In this document: positions 9,249-19,200 of the stretch, piece by piece
Numbering within the stretch: the first letter of the stretch is position 1
How the letters are laid out: every line of letters begins with the position of its first letter
Assembly: GCF_003130705.1 (NCBI RefSeq)
Contig: NZ_CP021354.1
Coordinates: forward strand, 5,084,001 to 5,148,000
Direction of reading: 5' to 3'
DNA: 64,000 nucleotides
Origin: Rhodococcus oxybenzonivorans
GTDB taxonomy: Bacteria; Actinomycetota; Actinomycetes; Mycobacteriales; Mycobacteriaceae
Translations under genes and position numbers: made by a program
The notes under the pieces: model-generated
What the model saw: the letters and a program-made list of their open reading frames with translations, nothing else
The model's database searches: none
Told to the model about the DNA's origin: nothing

Positions 9249-9695
9249 ATGAATCATCAGCGAATCGTGCGGACGGTCTGCTTCATCACAGCCGGTTACG
9301 TCATCGTCCTCGCAGTCTGGCTGGGATGGTTGATCGAGCACACTCCCGAGGCCACGATTCCGTACCAGATCATGGGACTGGTCGCCGCCTTCGGCTCAGC
9401 CCTGGGGTTCGGCATGATGGCTGCCGAACGACCCTGCCGGGCAGACCGCCAACTCGCGCGGCGCGGGCTCGAAGGATGGGCCAGCATCGAGCGCGTGACA
9501 CCACTTCGTCGCACCCCCGACAACGGTGAATTGACCGAACTGGATCTGCGGTTGACCGTGCCGGGGTCCGAGAGCTACTCCGGACGCGTCGTGTACGAGG
9601 TGCGGCGCGAGGAGGCCACCCGCTTCGTGCCCGGCGAAACCATCACCATCCTGGTGGACCCGAACAATCGGGACCGCATCATGCTGTGTCCGTGA
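9249..9695 (+). CDS. Two-helix membrane protein with small soluble domain
   Basis: 148 aa; ATG 9249 has GGAGG 7 nt upstream. Two membrane segments lie at about 12-30 and 40-58, followed by a hydrophilic domain of about 85 residues ending in TITILVDPNNRDRIML. That ending is typical of DUF3592-like actinobacterial proteins in which a short beta-rich domain follows two helices. The function is unknown. The 3' end overlaps by 17 bp the convergent gene that ends at 9679. Confidence 0.7.
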   Translation: MNHQRIVRTVCFITAGYVIVLAVWLGWLIEHTPEATIPYQIMGLVAAFGSALGFGMMAAERPCRADRQLARRGLEGWASIERVTPLRRTPDNGELTELDLRLTVPGSESYSGRVVYEVRREEATRFVPGETITILVDPNNRDRIMLCP

Positions 9696-10419
9696 CCCGG
9701 CGACCTGTGTTCCGACGGCGCAGCGCGAGCATCCCCTCGACCAGCCCCAGTTGCGCGGCGGCGTAACTGGCGAGGATCAGTCCTTCGGTCACAGCCCTGC
9801 CACGCTCACTTCGCACGAACAATCTCCGCACCACGATCAGCCCGTCCGACGCCGTGAACAGCACTCCGCCCAGACCGAGCCAGCTTCGCCGGTCGCCGCT
9901 CGGTACCGCCACGCTCGCAACGACGCCTGCGCCGGGGGCGAGGGACGGATCGGCAGCGAGTGTGGACGTCGTAGCCAAGGCTGATCCATAAGCAGTGAGG
10001 GGCGCAGCGACACCGGCGGATCGAGCCCGCAGCAACAGGGCCGCCCCGAGCCAGCCGGCCAGTCGCGGACCCCACGCCGCCGGAGTGGGACGCGCACCGT
10101 TGCGCAGCAACAAAGCCGAGTAGCACGCCTGCATGACCGCGAAGGCCGAGGCACCTCGCACCAGGCGGGCATCGTCATCCGGGTCGATCATGAAGACGTC
10201 ACCGACCGTCGCGCCCGTGAGCCCGGCCAGCAATAGTCCCGCGTCCACGGAGTCGGTCGCGCCTCGCCGGCGTACGACCCGGGCCGCCAGTGCCGGAGCG
10301 ATCAGAGGCTTCGCGATCTTCTGCAGTCGCTCGCGTCCGGTCACGGCGCCGACCACGGTGGCCACAGTCGCCCCCGCGAACACGATGTGCTCCAGACCCC
10401 AGTCATCCTTCGACGTCAC
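9679..10419 (-). CDS. YhhN/TMEM86-like polytopic membrane protein (putative lysoplasmalogenase)
   Basis: 246 aa. The GTG at 10419 has GGAGG 5 nt upstream. About seven or eight hydrophobic segments are seen. The pattern KPLIAPALAARV, LLAGLTGATVGDVFMI, LVRGASAFAVMQACYSALLL and FTASDGLIVVRRLF is that of the YhhN family, whose eukaryotic member TMEM86B hydrolyses lysoplasmalogen; the GD and FxxxHxxY-type positions are partly conserved. Biochemical function in actinobacteria is not established. Divergent from the TetR regulator with a 104-bp shared promoter region. Confidence 0.65.
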   Translation of the reverse strand: MTSKDDWGLEHIVFAGATVATVVGAVTGRERLQKIAKPLIAPALAARVVRRRGATDSVDAGLLLAGLTGATVGDVFMIDPDDDARLVRGASAFAVMQACYSALLLRNGARPTPAAWGPRLAGWLGAALLLRARSAGVAAPLTAYGSALATTSTLAADPSLAPGAGVVASVAVPSGDRRSWLGLGGVLFTASDGLIVVRRLFVRSERGRAVTEGLILASYAAAQLGLVEGMLALRRRNTGRRVTDTA

Positions 10420-10523
10420 ATCTTCCTCCCACACTTGCGGTCGCGCCGAGGGTACCGCGCGCTCGAGTGGTTGACTGGAGGTTGGAATGCGACGGCGACG
10501 AGGGCGATCGTGAGGCACAGGTG

Positions 10524-11165
10524 ATGGCAGTACAAGCACGCGCGGCAGCCACCCGCCATCAGGTCCTGGAAGGCGCCGCGCTCAGCTTCGAAAAGCTCGG
10601 CTACGGCGGCGCCAGCCTGAGCCGGATACTTGCGTACTCCAATGTCACGAAGGGTGCCTTGTACTTCCATTTCGAGTCCAAGGAAGCCCTCGCCTGGGCG
10701 GTGATCAAGGAGCAGCACGCCATGTCGATGCTGGCGGCGCAGCGAGTGCTCGCCACGGCACAGTCCCCGATGGAGGCTATCGTCCTGTGCGCCAAGGAAA
10801 TGGCGCGGCAGCTACTGACCGAACCGATCGTCCGGGCGGGGGTCCGTCTCACCCTCGAGCTCGGCAATTCTCGCGGACCGGCCACCGATCCCTACATCGA
10901 CTGGACCGACACGCTCGTGGCACTGGCCGCCAAGGCGACGGCAGCAGGTGAACTTCGGGCGACCGTCGATTCCGCGGCTCTTGCCCGCTTCCTGGTGAGT
11001 TCCTTCACCGGGATGCAACTCGTGTCCGAGGCGCTGAGTGGTCGAGCCGACCTGTACGAACGCCTCGCCGACATGTGGGCGCTGCTGCTCCCCTCGATCG
11101 CCGCCCCCGACATGTTGCCCCGCTTACTCGAGCTTGCCGCCGCACGTGACGACCTCGCCTCCTGA
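10524..11165 (+). CDS. TetR-family regulator resembling gamma-butyrolactone receptors (ScbR/ArpA type)
   Basis: 213 aa, ATG 10524, GAGG 8 nt upstream. The N-terminal helix-turn-helix (QARAAATRHQVLEGAA, GYGGASLSRILA, TKGALYFHFESKEALA) matches the gamma-butyrolactone receptor subfamily of TetR proteins known from Streptomyces. The ligand domain is less conserved. No AfsA-type synthase is present in the window, so the ligand and target genes are unknown. The adjacent divergent YhhN-like gene is the most probable direct target. Confidence 0.8.
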   Translation: MAVQARAAATRHQVLEGAALSFEKLGYGGASLSRILAYSNVTKGALYFHFESKEALAWAVIKEQHAMSMLAAQRVLATAQSPMEAIVLCAKEMARQLLTEPIVRAGVRLTLELGNSRGPATDPYIDWTDTLVALAAKATAAGELRATVDSAALARFLVSSFTGMQLVSEALSGRADLYERLADMWALLLPSIAAPDMLPRLLELAAARDDLAS

Positions 11166-11234
11166 TTGCCGAGGCACAAAGCGAGCGCACGACGGCTCGC
11201 CACCCCGAATTCCGATGACGTCGATTCGGCCCAT

Positions 11235-11327
11235 TCAGTTCTTAGGCAACATCATTCGGTCTGCTTGGGATGCCCTCGTACCGCGACTGTCCCATCGCGC
11301 GACCCGCTCACCCCGCTTCGGGCTCAC
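11235..11327 (-). pseudogene. Possible toxin-gene remnant overlapping the antitoxin stop
   Basis: A GTG at 11327 overlaps the antitoxin stop in the GTGA arrangement typical of translationally coupled toxin-antitoxin pairs. The frame ends after only 30 codons (VSPKRGERVARW onward). RelE/ParE-like toxins that follow this kind of antitoxin are normally about 80-130 aa, and no continuation was found in the other frames before the TetR gene. This suggests the toxin was lost by deletion. The reading is tentative and rests mainly on the overlap. Confidence 0.3.
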
Positions 11328-11791
11328 AGCTCCGGCACCGGCACGGCCCCGAAATCGCCCTTGGACGGCGTCGACAGAATCCGGGCCAGCTCCGGATCGG
11401 CATGCACCTCCGCCGTATGGCGCCACGTCTCGATCGTGCGGGCCGGCGGAGCCGGATTATCCAGCGACGAGCCCACCCGCAGCGACGCAATCAGCTCGTC
11501 GACGCAGTCGGCGACCTCCTCCCCCGACAAGTAGCTCACCCACGGAAACGCCGCCGCGACGACCTTGCGGACCAGAACACCGTCATCCGAGTCCAGTAGG
11601 GCGTCGACCATCGCCGTCGCCGCCGCGAGGACCTCCCGCTCCTGCTCCGCCCGTACCGCCGTCATCAGGACCAGATCCTCGTCGTCTCGCCGAGTCACTC
11701 GCAGCGGCCGCGCCCCCGATCGCTGCCACTCCGACAGTGTCGCCTTCCCCTTGTTCTGGATATCCGAGAACGGCACCTCACTCAGAGACAT
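11324..11791 (-). CDS. Phd/YefM-like antitoxin with C-terminal extension
   Basis: 155 aa. The first 55 residues (SLSEVPFSDIQNKGKATL, then RPLRVTRRDDEDLVLMTA) follow the pattern of prevent-host-death type antitoxins: a small DNA-binding fold that sets the target residue strings and a DLVL strand. The remaining 100 residues are mostly helical and could neutralise a RelE/ParE-like toxin. No intact toxin gene follows (see the 30-codon remnant), so this may be an orphan antitoxin. Family call is by pattern only. Confidence 0.6.
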   Translation of the reverse strand: MSLSEVPFSDIQNKGKATLSEWQRSGARPLRVTRRDDEDLVLMTAVRAEQEREVLAAATAMVDALLDSDDGVLVRKVVAAAFPWVSYLSGEEVADCVDELIASLRVGSSLDNPAPPARTIETWRHTAEVHADPELARILSTPSKGDFGAVPVPEL

Positions 11792-11985
11792 GCTTTCGAT
11801 GTACTTTCAAAGTGTGGTCGGCAAGGGCAAGGTGCTGCGAGCGAGGCACGGACGAGACCCCCCCTCTACCTCGAGACCGGCGAGCGCGGGCTGCACCACG
11901 GGGGTCGAGGGCGGCGAGCATTGAGGACCCGGCCCACCAGCACTTCCGGCACTACGGGCGGAACGGACGGCGGTTGACCGGGCGA

Positions 11986-12186
11986 TCAGGGCAGGGTGTA
12001 CCGGGCGAACACGTGCCACCCAGCGAAGGCCCAGAGGCCGACGAGAAGTAGTCGCCCGGGCAGCCGGGTCCACAGCGCGGAGACGACGCCCGCAAGGCTC
12101 GACCACCGTCCGCCGGTCCGGCGGCTGTACAACTCGATGCCGATGCCGGTGCCGATCAACATCAGCCAGATGATCGTGACTGTCAT
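11986..12186 (-). CDS. Small two-helix membrane protein (DUF6186-like)
   Basis: 66 aa. ATG 12186 has GGGAGGG upstream. Two hydrophobic helices (TIIWLMLIGTGIGIELY and LLLVGLWAFAGWHVFARY) separated by an Arg-rich loop. The GWHxFAR ending is typical of the small actinobacterial DUF6186 proteins, of unknown role. It lies immediately downstream of the 153-aa membrane protein gene (TGA-G-ATG junction), so the pair is very likely cotranscribed. Confidence 0.65.
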   Translation of the reverse strand: MTVTIIWLMLIGTGIGIELYSRRTGGRWSSLAGVVSALWTRLPGRLLLVGLWAFAGWHVFARYTLP

Positions 12187-12187
12187 C

Positions 12188-12649
12188 TCACCCTCCCGCG
12201 GGAGAACGGGGTCGCACGCACCTGTGGTACATCCGGACGACTGGGCCCGCGCCGACGGCAAGCCATCCGCAGAACAGGACGAATCGAACCGGATGCCACG
12301 CCAGCGCATGATCGATCACCGTGCTGAGTGTCGGAACGGTGGTGGACCGGCCACCCAGGGCGAGACCGAGTCCTTCGAGGCCGGCGGCAACAAAGAGCAA
12401 CACCAGCCACGGCAGCACCGAGCGTAGCGTGATCTCCCCTGCCCGTGGCGTGCCGTTCTCCCGAGAATCGGGGGCGCCGCCGATGACGGCCACACCCGCC
12501 AGGAGAACAACGGGTACTCCGACTGCGATGTAGGCAAGGCCCGTGAACGGCTCCAGTCCGGTTGCCCAGTATGCGTACAGCGCCGTGATCACCACACCGG
12601 CTGCACCAACAGCACTGGGCACGTCAACTTTTCGGAGAAGCGATTTCAT
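12188..12649 (-). CDS. Four-helix membrane protein of unknown function
   Basis: 153 aa from ATG 12649, preceded by a GGTGGTGCG region rather than a strong ribosome site. Four hydrophobic segments are visible (about 13-30, 37-58, 77-96 and 117-135) with short loops. No family is recognised. Its stop is 1 bp before the start of the DUF6186-like gene, and the two probably form a small membrane unit. Confidence 0.6.
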   Translation of the reverse strand: MKSLLRKVDVPSAVGAAGVVITALYAYWATGLEPFTGLAYIAVGVPVVLLAGVAVIGGAPDSRENGTPRAGEITLRSVLPWLVLLFVAAGLEGLGLALGGRSTTVPTLSTVIDHALAWHPVRFVLFCGWLAVGAGPVVRMYHRCVRPRSPAGG

Positions 12650-12740
12650 CGCACCACCCACCCCTAGCCTGGTCCGTCGCGTGCTGCTCCGGCCGCCAGG
12701 GTCGCACCCGCGCAACCGTCGCCGCACGGGGCCTGACCGG

Positions 12741-13253
12741 TCACCATCCCCGACGCCACCACCGCCGCGGTCGCGGCGTCGGCGGCTGGTTCTCTGCGGA
12801 CGGCTGGTCCTCTGCGGACGGCAGAAGCGATGGCGGGGGCGTGGGCACCACTCGGCGGTCCATTCGCCACTGCGACACCACCTCGTCCGCGTCGACGGGG
12901 CTGACCGGCACTCGCGGCCCGGACGGCGCGCGCAACCAGGCCACGATCTCGAGGTTGAGCTGATGCACGATCTCGCGCACCGCGTCCTCCGACGGTATTC
13001 CGCGGACCGTCTCGGGGAGCCGCTCTATCTGCTTGCGCAGCTGCAGTGGCGTGGGCAGCAATGCGTCGAAGGGCAAGTTCTCGCGCCGCAGATAGCCTTT
13101 GACCCACCACAACTCGTCATCGACGTCGCCGGACAGTGGTATCGGTTTACCTGCTCCGGGAAGGTTGTCGAAGTCGCCGCGCTCCTGCGCCAGCCGGATC
13201 TGCTTGTCGATCCAGCTCTCGAAGCTCACCTCGGGAGGTTTGCGCTCGGTCAT
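12741..13253 (-). CDS. DUF1992 (DNAJC28-like) protein
   Basis: 170 aa from ATG 13253. The conserved DUF1992 core is obvious: SFESWIDKQIRLAQERGDFDNLPGAGKPI, then ELWWVKGYLRRENL and a helical segment ending in EIVHQLNLEI. Bacterial members (YhdN type) are small proteins of unknown function related to the conserved domain of human DNAJC28. The C-terminal 45 residues are a Pro/Arg-rich tail (PRPRRWWRRGW). No operon partner is evident. Confidence 0.82.
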   Translation of the reverse strand: MTERKPPEVSFESWIDKQIRLAQERGDFDNLPGAGKPIPLSGDVDDELWWVKGYLRRENLPFDALLPTPLQLRKQIERLPETVRGIPSEDAVREIVHQLNLEIVAWLRAPSGPRVPVSPVDADEVVSQWRMDRRVVPTPPPSLLPSAEDQPSAENQPPTPRPRRWWRRGW

Positions 13254-13584
13254 ACACCGATTCTCCCAGGATGTGCGGCACTGCGGCAGCAAGTCGTGTG
13301 GTGCGGGATCTCCCCGAACTCGGCGCGGACCACGTCACCGACCCGCGGCGGACGCTCTGCATCCGCGCACCGATTCGCGGGACTCGCCGGCCAATCCCTC
13401 AGCATCCGGCCAAAGGGTTTGCGGATACGCGGCGCTACCGTCCCGTATTCGCGAATCCGGCGTCGCCCTGCTCGCCGACCACGCCGCGACCGAGTAGGCA
13501 CTCGGCCCCTCACCGATACGGTTTGAAGGCCACCGAACCGGGCATGCGTTGTACACCCCAGATCGACTACGCCCGGAGGTAATG
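13254..13584. other. Intergenic region, divergent promoters
   Basis: 331 bp between DUF1992 (-) and the membrane protein at 13585 (+). All frames here are short and have no family features; no tRNA or hairpin of note was seen. It should hold the two divergent promoters. Confidence 0.5.
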
Positions 13585-14046
13585 ATGAGCAGACCACTGA
13601 CAGGCCGCGGCGACGAAAACGACCCGCATCGAATGACCGATATCGACGGTCGTTCCGTCGACGGTCGTTCCGTCGATGTCGAGCAACGAGTAGTCACCAA
13701 ACCCGCACGTACCAGCACTGCTGCCGCATTCGCCCTCGCTTTCGGCGTTGCCGCTTTCGTTTGCGTGTTGATCGTGATCCTGTCTCCGGTCGGACTGGTG
13801 CTGGGCATCATCGGGCTGATTCTCGGCATCCTCGGACTGAGGGCGTCCCGCAAGGTGGGTATCACCGGTAAAGGCGTGGCGATTGCCGGCACTGTACTGA
13901 GCGCACTGACAATCGTTATCTCGATAGCTTTCGCGGCCGGAATGGTCACTGTGCTCAACAACGACAGTGCCGTCGAACGAATCGAGCAGGAACTCGACAA
14001 GATGCGGGACCAGTTGCCCGATAGCGTCGAGGTCCCCCAGCCGTAA
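13585..14046 (+). CDS. DUF4190-like two-helix membrane protein
   Basis: 153 aa. The ATG at 13585 is 5 nt from GGAGG; an ATG one codon earlier is too close. A hydrophilic N-terminus contains a duplicated DGRSVDGRSV element encoded by a perfect 15-bp direct repeat. Two helices follow (AAAFALAFGVAAFVCVLIVI and a Gly-rich LGIIGLILGILGL segment with a basic KVGITGKGVAIAG loop), typical of DUF4190 proteins, and then a third hydrophobic stretch and a short acidic extracytoplasmic tail. Function unknown. Confidence 0.7.
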   Translation: MSRPLTGRGDENDPHRMTDIDGRSVDGRSVDVEQRVVTKPARTSTAAAFALAFGVAAFVCVLIVILSPVGLVLGIIGLILGILGLRASRKVGITGKGVAIAGTVLSALTIVISIAFAAGMVTVLNNDSAVERIEQELDKMRDQLPDSVEVPQP

Positions 14047-14082
14047 CTCTCCGGGTCACCTCTCGAGCTTTCCAGCCGCTCC

Positions 14083-14122
14083 GTGCGCCTTTCTGGTTGC
14101 CACCGCTACCAGAAAGGCGCAC
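14083..14122. terminator. Hairpin, second copy of the GTGCGCCTTTCTGGT palindrome
   Basis: 15-bp perfect arms with a 10-nt loop follow the stop of the membrane protein by 37 bp. The arm is identical in its first 15 bases to the hairpin at 1325-1364, so this is a recurrent terminator-like element rather than chance. Confidence 0.75.
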
Positions 14123-14225
14123 GGGCGCGGAGCGCCACTTGCCATTGCGCCTTCTTCCTTTTACTGTGACATCGCGTCTCAGTTAATTACCGGTGACCGC
14201 CTCACCTCCGCCCCAGGAAGAAGAC

Positions 14226-15770
14226 ATGACAGTGAGTGCCCCGCAGCAGGCCGACATCGCCTCCCAAGTCCCCGAGGACGAACGGCAGCTGTCGGTTGTC
14301 GTAGTCGGCGCCGGGCTGTCCGGCGTCGCCGCAGCGGTCAAGCTGGAAAAGGCCGGAATCACGGACTACCTCGTGCTCGAAAAGTCAGCACGCGTCGGCG
14401 GTGTGTGGCGGGAGAACACCTACCCCGGTTGCGGTGTCGACATCCCCGCACCGGTGTACTCGTTCTCCTTCAATCCCAACCCGCAATGGCGGAGCAACTT
14501 TGCACTACAGCCTGAACTGCTGTCGTATATCGAGGAAACGGTCGACAAATTCGGCGTCCGATCCAAGATCGCGATGCACACCGAGCTGATCGAGGCAACG
14601 TGGTCCGAAGACCGCCGACGCTGGGTCCTCGACACCACCCAGGGCACGATGGTCGCCCAGCACGTCATTTTCGCGGCAGGACCGATCACCGAACCGAAGA
14701 CACCCGAGCTCCCCGGGATCGACGGCTTCGCCGGCGAGATCTTTCACTCGGCGCGCTGGAATCACAGTGTCGATCTCACCGGCAAGAGGGTGGCAGTGGT
14801 CGGCACGGGCGCGTCCGCCGTGCAGTTCATTCCGGAGATCCAACCGGACGTGGCGCAGCTGTACGTCTTCCAGCGCACTCCCGCGTGGGTCGTCCCACGT
14901 CTCGACTTTCCGTTCCCGCGCATGGCGCAATGGGTGTTCGGTCGAGTTCCCGCCGTTCAGAACGCATTTCGGCACGTTCTGGACATTGTGCTGCGGACGC
15001 TCACCCTGGCGATGCGGCGCGAACGGACCGCACGCCTACTCAACCCCATCGGCACCCGCTGGCTCGCGACCCAGGTGCCCGACCCCGAGCTCCGAGCGTC
15101 GCTCACCCCGGACTTCACCTTGGGCTGCAAGCGACTCCTGCTGTCCAACACCTATCTGCCTGCACTGACGAAGCCGGGCGTCGAGCTGATTCCCCACGCG
15201 CTCGTCGCGGTCGACGGGCAGTCGGTGGTGGCCGCCGACGGCACCCGACGCGAGGTGGACGTCATCATCTTCGGTACCGGATTCGATGTGAGCCACCCAC
15301 CCATCGCGAGCCGCATTCGCGGACGCGACGGGCGCCTTCTGTCGGAGAAGTGGGCGAAGAGTCCCGAGGCCTATCTGGCCACCACCACTCCGGGTGCGCC
15401 GAACGCCTACATCATGCTCGGCCCGAACATCCTGGTGTACAACTCGTTTCTCGGACTGGCCGAGACCCAGCTCGACTATGTCATCGACGGCTTGACCAAG
15501 GCCGAACAGCAGGGCATCGAAGTACTCGAGGTCCGCGAGGAGCCGTTCCGCGCTTTCAACGACGCCGTCCAGAAGGGCCTGGCCCCCACGGTCTTCAACA
15601 ACGGCGGATGCAGTAGCTACTACCTCGACGCCGACGGCAAGAACTTCGCGGCCTGGCCGTGGTCCACCGGATCACTGCGACGCCGCCTCGCCCGATTCGA
15701 CCTCGAGAACTACGCCGTCCGGCCTTACCGGCACTCGTCGTCCGCCCATTCCACAGGAAAGTCCTCATGA
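14226..15770 (+). CDS. Flavin-containing monooxygenase, Baeyer-Villiger-like
   Basis: 514 aa; ATG 14226 has AGGAAG upstream. FAD-binding Rossmann motif GAGLSG at 28-33, NADPH-binding motif GTGASA at 193-198 and, between them, FAGEIFHSARWNHSVD at 168-183, a variant of the Baeyer-Villiger fingerprint in which the residue after W is N rather than P or D. Such enzymes insert oxygen into ketones or oxidise heteroatoms using NADPH and O2. The substrate is unknown. Its stop overlaps the start of the SRPBCC gene (ATGA), so the two are translationally coupled. Confidence 0.85.
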   Translation: MTVSAPQQADIASQVPEDERQLSVVVVGAGLSGVAAAVKLEKAGITDYLVLEKSARVGGVWRENTYPGCGVDIPAPVYSFSFNPNPQWRSNFALQPELLSYIEETVDKFGVRSKIAMHTELIEATWSEDRRRWVLDTTQGTMVAQHVIFAAGPITEPKTPELPGIDGFAGEIFHSARWNHSVDLTGKRVAVVGTGASAVQFIPEIQPDVAQLYVFQRTPAWVVPRLDFPFPRMAQWVFGRVPAVQNAFRHVLDIVLRTLTLAMRRERTARLLNPIGTRWLATQVPDPELRASLTPDFTLGCKRLLLSNTYLPALTKPGVELIPHALVAVDGQSVVAADGTRREVDVIIFGTGFDVSHPPIASRIRGRDGRLLSEKWAKSPEAYLATTTPGAPNAYIMLGPNILVYNSFLGLAETQLDYVIDGLTKAEQQGIEVLEVREEPFRAFNDAVQKGLAPTVFNNGGCSSYYLDADGKNFAAWPWSTGSLRRRLARFDLENYAVRPYRHSSSAHSTGKSS

Positions 15771-16222
15771 TCGAAATTCATCACACCGCCGTAGCCCAAG
15801 CGCCGCTCGCCGCCTGTTTCGCGTATCTCGACGACTACACGCACGTGCCGTCCTGGCTTTTCGGGATCACCCAATTCGATCCGGTCGGCGAACCCGTCCG
15901 CGGACTCGGTGCCGTCTACAACGCGGCGATGCGGGTCGGCCCCAAGACGCTGGGCTCGGTCGTCGAGATCACGGCGTGGGAAGAGAACGCACTGATCCAG
16001 CTCGATTCGATCGACGGCCTCACCACCCACTCGCAGTGGCGATTCGAGGCCGTCAGCAAAGAAGCGACCCGACTGACCGTCGACTTCCACTACGAGCTTC
16101 CCGGCGGACTTGCCGGGAAGGCGCTGGCGCGAATCGTCGAACCGTTTGTGGCGCAGGCAATTCGTCACACCGACGCCACCCTGCGGCGTCAGGTGGAACA
16201 GGCGGCGCAGCGCTCGTCCTGA
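15767..16222 (+). CDS. SRPBCC-family (polyketide cyclase/START-like) protein
   Basis: 151 aa. The fold pattern is that of START-like hydrophobic-ligand proteins: an N-terminal beta strand with VAQAPLAACFAYLDDYTHVPSWL, several strands, and a long C-terminal helix ending in RRQVEQAAQ. Coupled to the monooxygenase by a 4-bp overlap; it may bind the same hydrophobic substrate or product. No catalytic residues can be assigned with confidence. Confidence 0.75.
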   Translation: MIEIHHTAVAQAPLAACFAYLDDYTHVPSWLFGITQFDPVGEPVRGLGAVYNAAMRVGPKTLGSVVEITAWEENALIQLDSIDGLTTHSQWRFEAVSKEATRLTVDFHYELPGGLAGKALARIVEPFVAQAIRHTDATLRRQVEQAAQRSS

Positions 16223-16296
16223 CCCGGGTGGCGGGCATCCTGACCCGAGAACGAAGGCCGTCCGGCCGCGGACGCCGACTGATCTGTGCCCTGGTG

Positions 16297-19200
16297 TCAG
16301 CCACAGGGTGCTGCCACTGGCCCGTGAGCAAGCTGCTGCCACGATTCGACTGTCGAGGGATCGGGCGTGTTCGCGCACACCCTGGCCTCGGCAGTGTGCG
16401 GGTCGAGGTCGAGTACTCGAACGGCTCCGGCTTCCCCCGTCGCCATCAGCACGTCAGACCGGGCACCGAACGCAACTCGCCACCGGACCGTTCCATCCGG
16501 TACCAGTGAACCGCCCAGCGCGCGCAGGTGTAACACGTCCCAGATGCGCACGGACTGGTCGTCGCTCCCCGAGGCCAGGATCCGGCCGTCGGGACTGAAC
16601 GCGACCGAGCGGACGGTGCTCGTGTGACCGGACAGCACCGCGGCTTCGCCTGGTTTGTCGCCGGTCTCCGCGGTGAGGGGCCACACACGAATCGTCTGAT
16701 CGTCGCTCCCGCTGGCCAGGGTGCGCCCGTCAGGACTGAAGGCGATGGCGTTGACCGCACCGTGGTGACCGCTCAAAGTTCGGACAGCACCGGGCCGTTC
16801 GGGGCGGGACACGTCCCACAATCGCACCGTCTTGTCACTACTGCCCGCCGCGAGGACACGTCCGTCGGGGCTGAAGGCAACGGCGTTGATCCATCCGGCG
16901 GCGCCGGAAAGCGCACTTCCCACCTGGACGGGACGCGCCCTGTCCGCGAGGCTCCAGAGGGTGAGTGACTGGTCGTCGGCAGCGGTGGCAAGCAACGCCC
17001 CGTCCGGACTGAAAGCCAACTCGTGGGTGTAGCGCGCGGCGATCTCGAGGGGTGGCCCGGCCGGAACGGCCATGCCGCCGGCGACGTTCCACAACTGCAC
17101 CTCCCCGGTGCCCACGCCCGCGGTCGCGAGCACCGAACCATCCGCCGACAAAGCGACGTTCTCGACTCCCACACCGCCCCCCGACAGAAACCGTGCAGTG
17201 AGCACAGGCGGATGACCGTTTCCCATCCGCCACAAGGCAATAGTCCCGTCCCGGGACGCCGTGACGGCGACGGTTCCGGACTCGTCGAACACGGGTGTCG
17301 TGACCCGCAAGGTGTGTCCGGCGACGACTGCGGTCGGTAGCGCCCACTTTCGCACAGTCCCGTCCTGACCTCCGGTAACGACCGCCTTGCCGTCTCGGGT
17401 GAACACCGCAGTCGTGAGTCCGCCGCTGCTTCCAGCAAGGGGTTTTCCGAGCAACGTCGGCCGGTCCGGGTCGATCAGCGACCAAACCCGGGCGGTTCCG
17501 TCCCAGCTCGCGGAGACAAGCGACGAACCGTCGGGACCGAAGGACACCGACCAGACTGCGGCGTTGTGCCCGATCAGGGGTTCTCGGGTGGCGACCGGTG
17601 AACCCGGACGGTCGAGGCGCCACAGCCGAACGCTGTGATCGTCGCTGCCCGTCACGAGAAGTCGCCCGTCCGGGCTGAAAGCGACCGAATGCACTGTGTC
17701 GGCATGCCCGACCACCCGGCCGGACGCCACGGGGTGCGCCGGATCGCTCAGATCCCAGAGCATCGCCGTGTGATCGTCGCTTCCCGTGGCGAGCGTTCGC
17801 CCGTCGGCGCTGAAAGCCACTGTGCGGACAGCGGCCGTGTGACCGCTGAGCGGTGCTGCACGATCCCCTACTGCCCTCGGATTTTCGATGTTCCACAGCC
17901 GGGTCGTTCCATCGTCACCGGCGCTGGCAAGGGTGCGCCCGTCGGGGCTGAACGCCACCATGTACACGGCTCCGGAGTGCCCGACGAGCGGCGGCCCCAG
18001 TTCGGTGGGACGGGCAGGATCGCGGATGTCCCACAGCCGGACTGTGCTGTCACCACTGCCGCTGGCGAGCATTCGCCCGTCGGGACTGAAGGCCACGCTG
18101 GTGACCCAGCTCGTGTGTCCGGTGAGGGATGCCGCGAACGAGCCGCGGGTCCCGGTGGCCGCCGGGTTCCACAATCGGATCGTTCGGTCGTAACTGGCGG
18201 ACGCGACTACTCCGCCGGGCCCGACAGCCACGGAATAGACTGCACCGTCGTGGCTTCCGAGCCGGTCGGCGAGCGGGGCATTCTGTGACGCGAGCAGCAT
18301 CGACCTTGCGGTCTCGTCCTGAGGCCGCAGCTGGGTCGCGAGCAACGAAAGCCGGGCCGACATGGACGGATCGGGGTTCTGCGTGCGCGCGGCCTGCGCG
18401 AGAATTTCCGCGAACTGTGCCGTCGTGCGCTCCTCGTCGGCAGCCACCCGCTGCGCGTGCGCCGTAAGTGCCGCGATCGTGGTGAGGACGGTCAGCAGCG
18501 CCAGCGCGGTGACAGCTCCTCTGCGTCGTAGCCGGGCGAGACGGTCGTGTCGCCTTCCCGCCGCCAGGAAAGAACGCGTCGACGCACCTATACGGCCTGC
18601 GCGACTGTCCGCTTCCCACCGCAGCGCCGCATCCAACCGCACGCCCCGGTAGAGCAGCGAACCGTCACGGTCATGCCTCTCCCACTCCAGGGCGTCCTTG
18701 TCGATTCGCTGATGCAGGACGGCGACCGCCCGATCCTCGCTCAGCCACATGGCAAGCCGTGGCCACGCCTCGAACACCGCGTCGTGCGCGAGTTCGACCC
18801 CCGACGCGTCACGGGTCACCAGCCGCGCAGCGGTCAAGGCATTCATCGCGCTGGTTCCGGCACTGGTATTCGAACATCCCTCGAGGACCTGCGGGGGGCT
18901 CAGGGTGCGCCGAGTATCCGGACCGTCATCGCCGACAGCGACGAGCCGCATCAGTATCTGCCTCGCCGCCACCTGTTCCGCCGGGGTCAGCGCTTCCCAG
19001 ACCGCCTCGGCGGTACGCGCGACAGCACCGCGTACCCCGCCCACGGACTCGTAGGCCCTCACGGTGAGGGAATCACCCGCCCGTGCCTCCCACGTTGCCA
19101 AGAGGGCGTGCCCCAGCAGCGGCAGCGCACCCGAGCTGTATACCGCGCCGTTTCCGTCGCCGAGGTCGCGCACGATGATGTCGACGAGGCCGGGCTCGAG

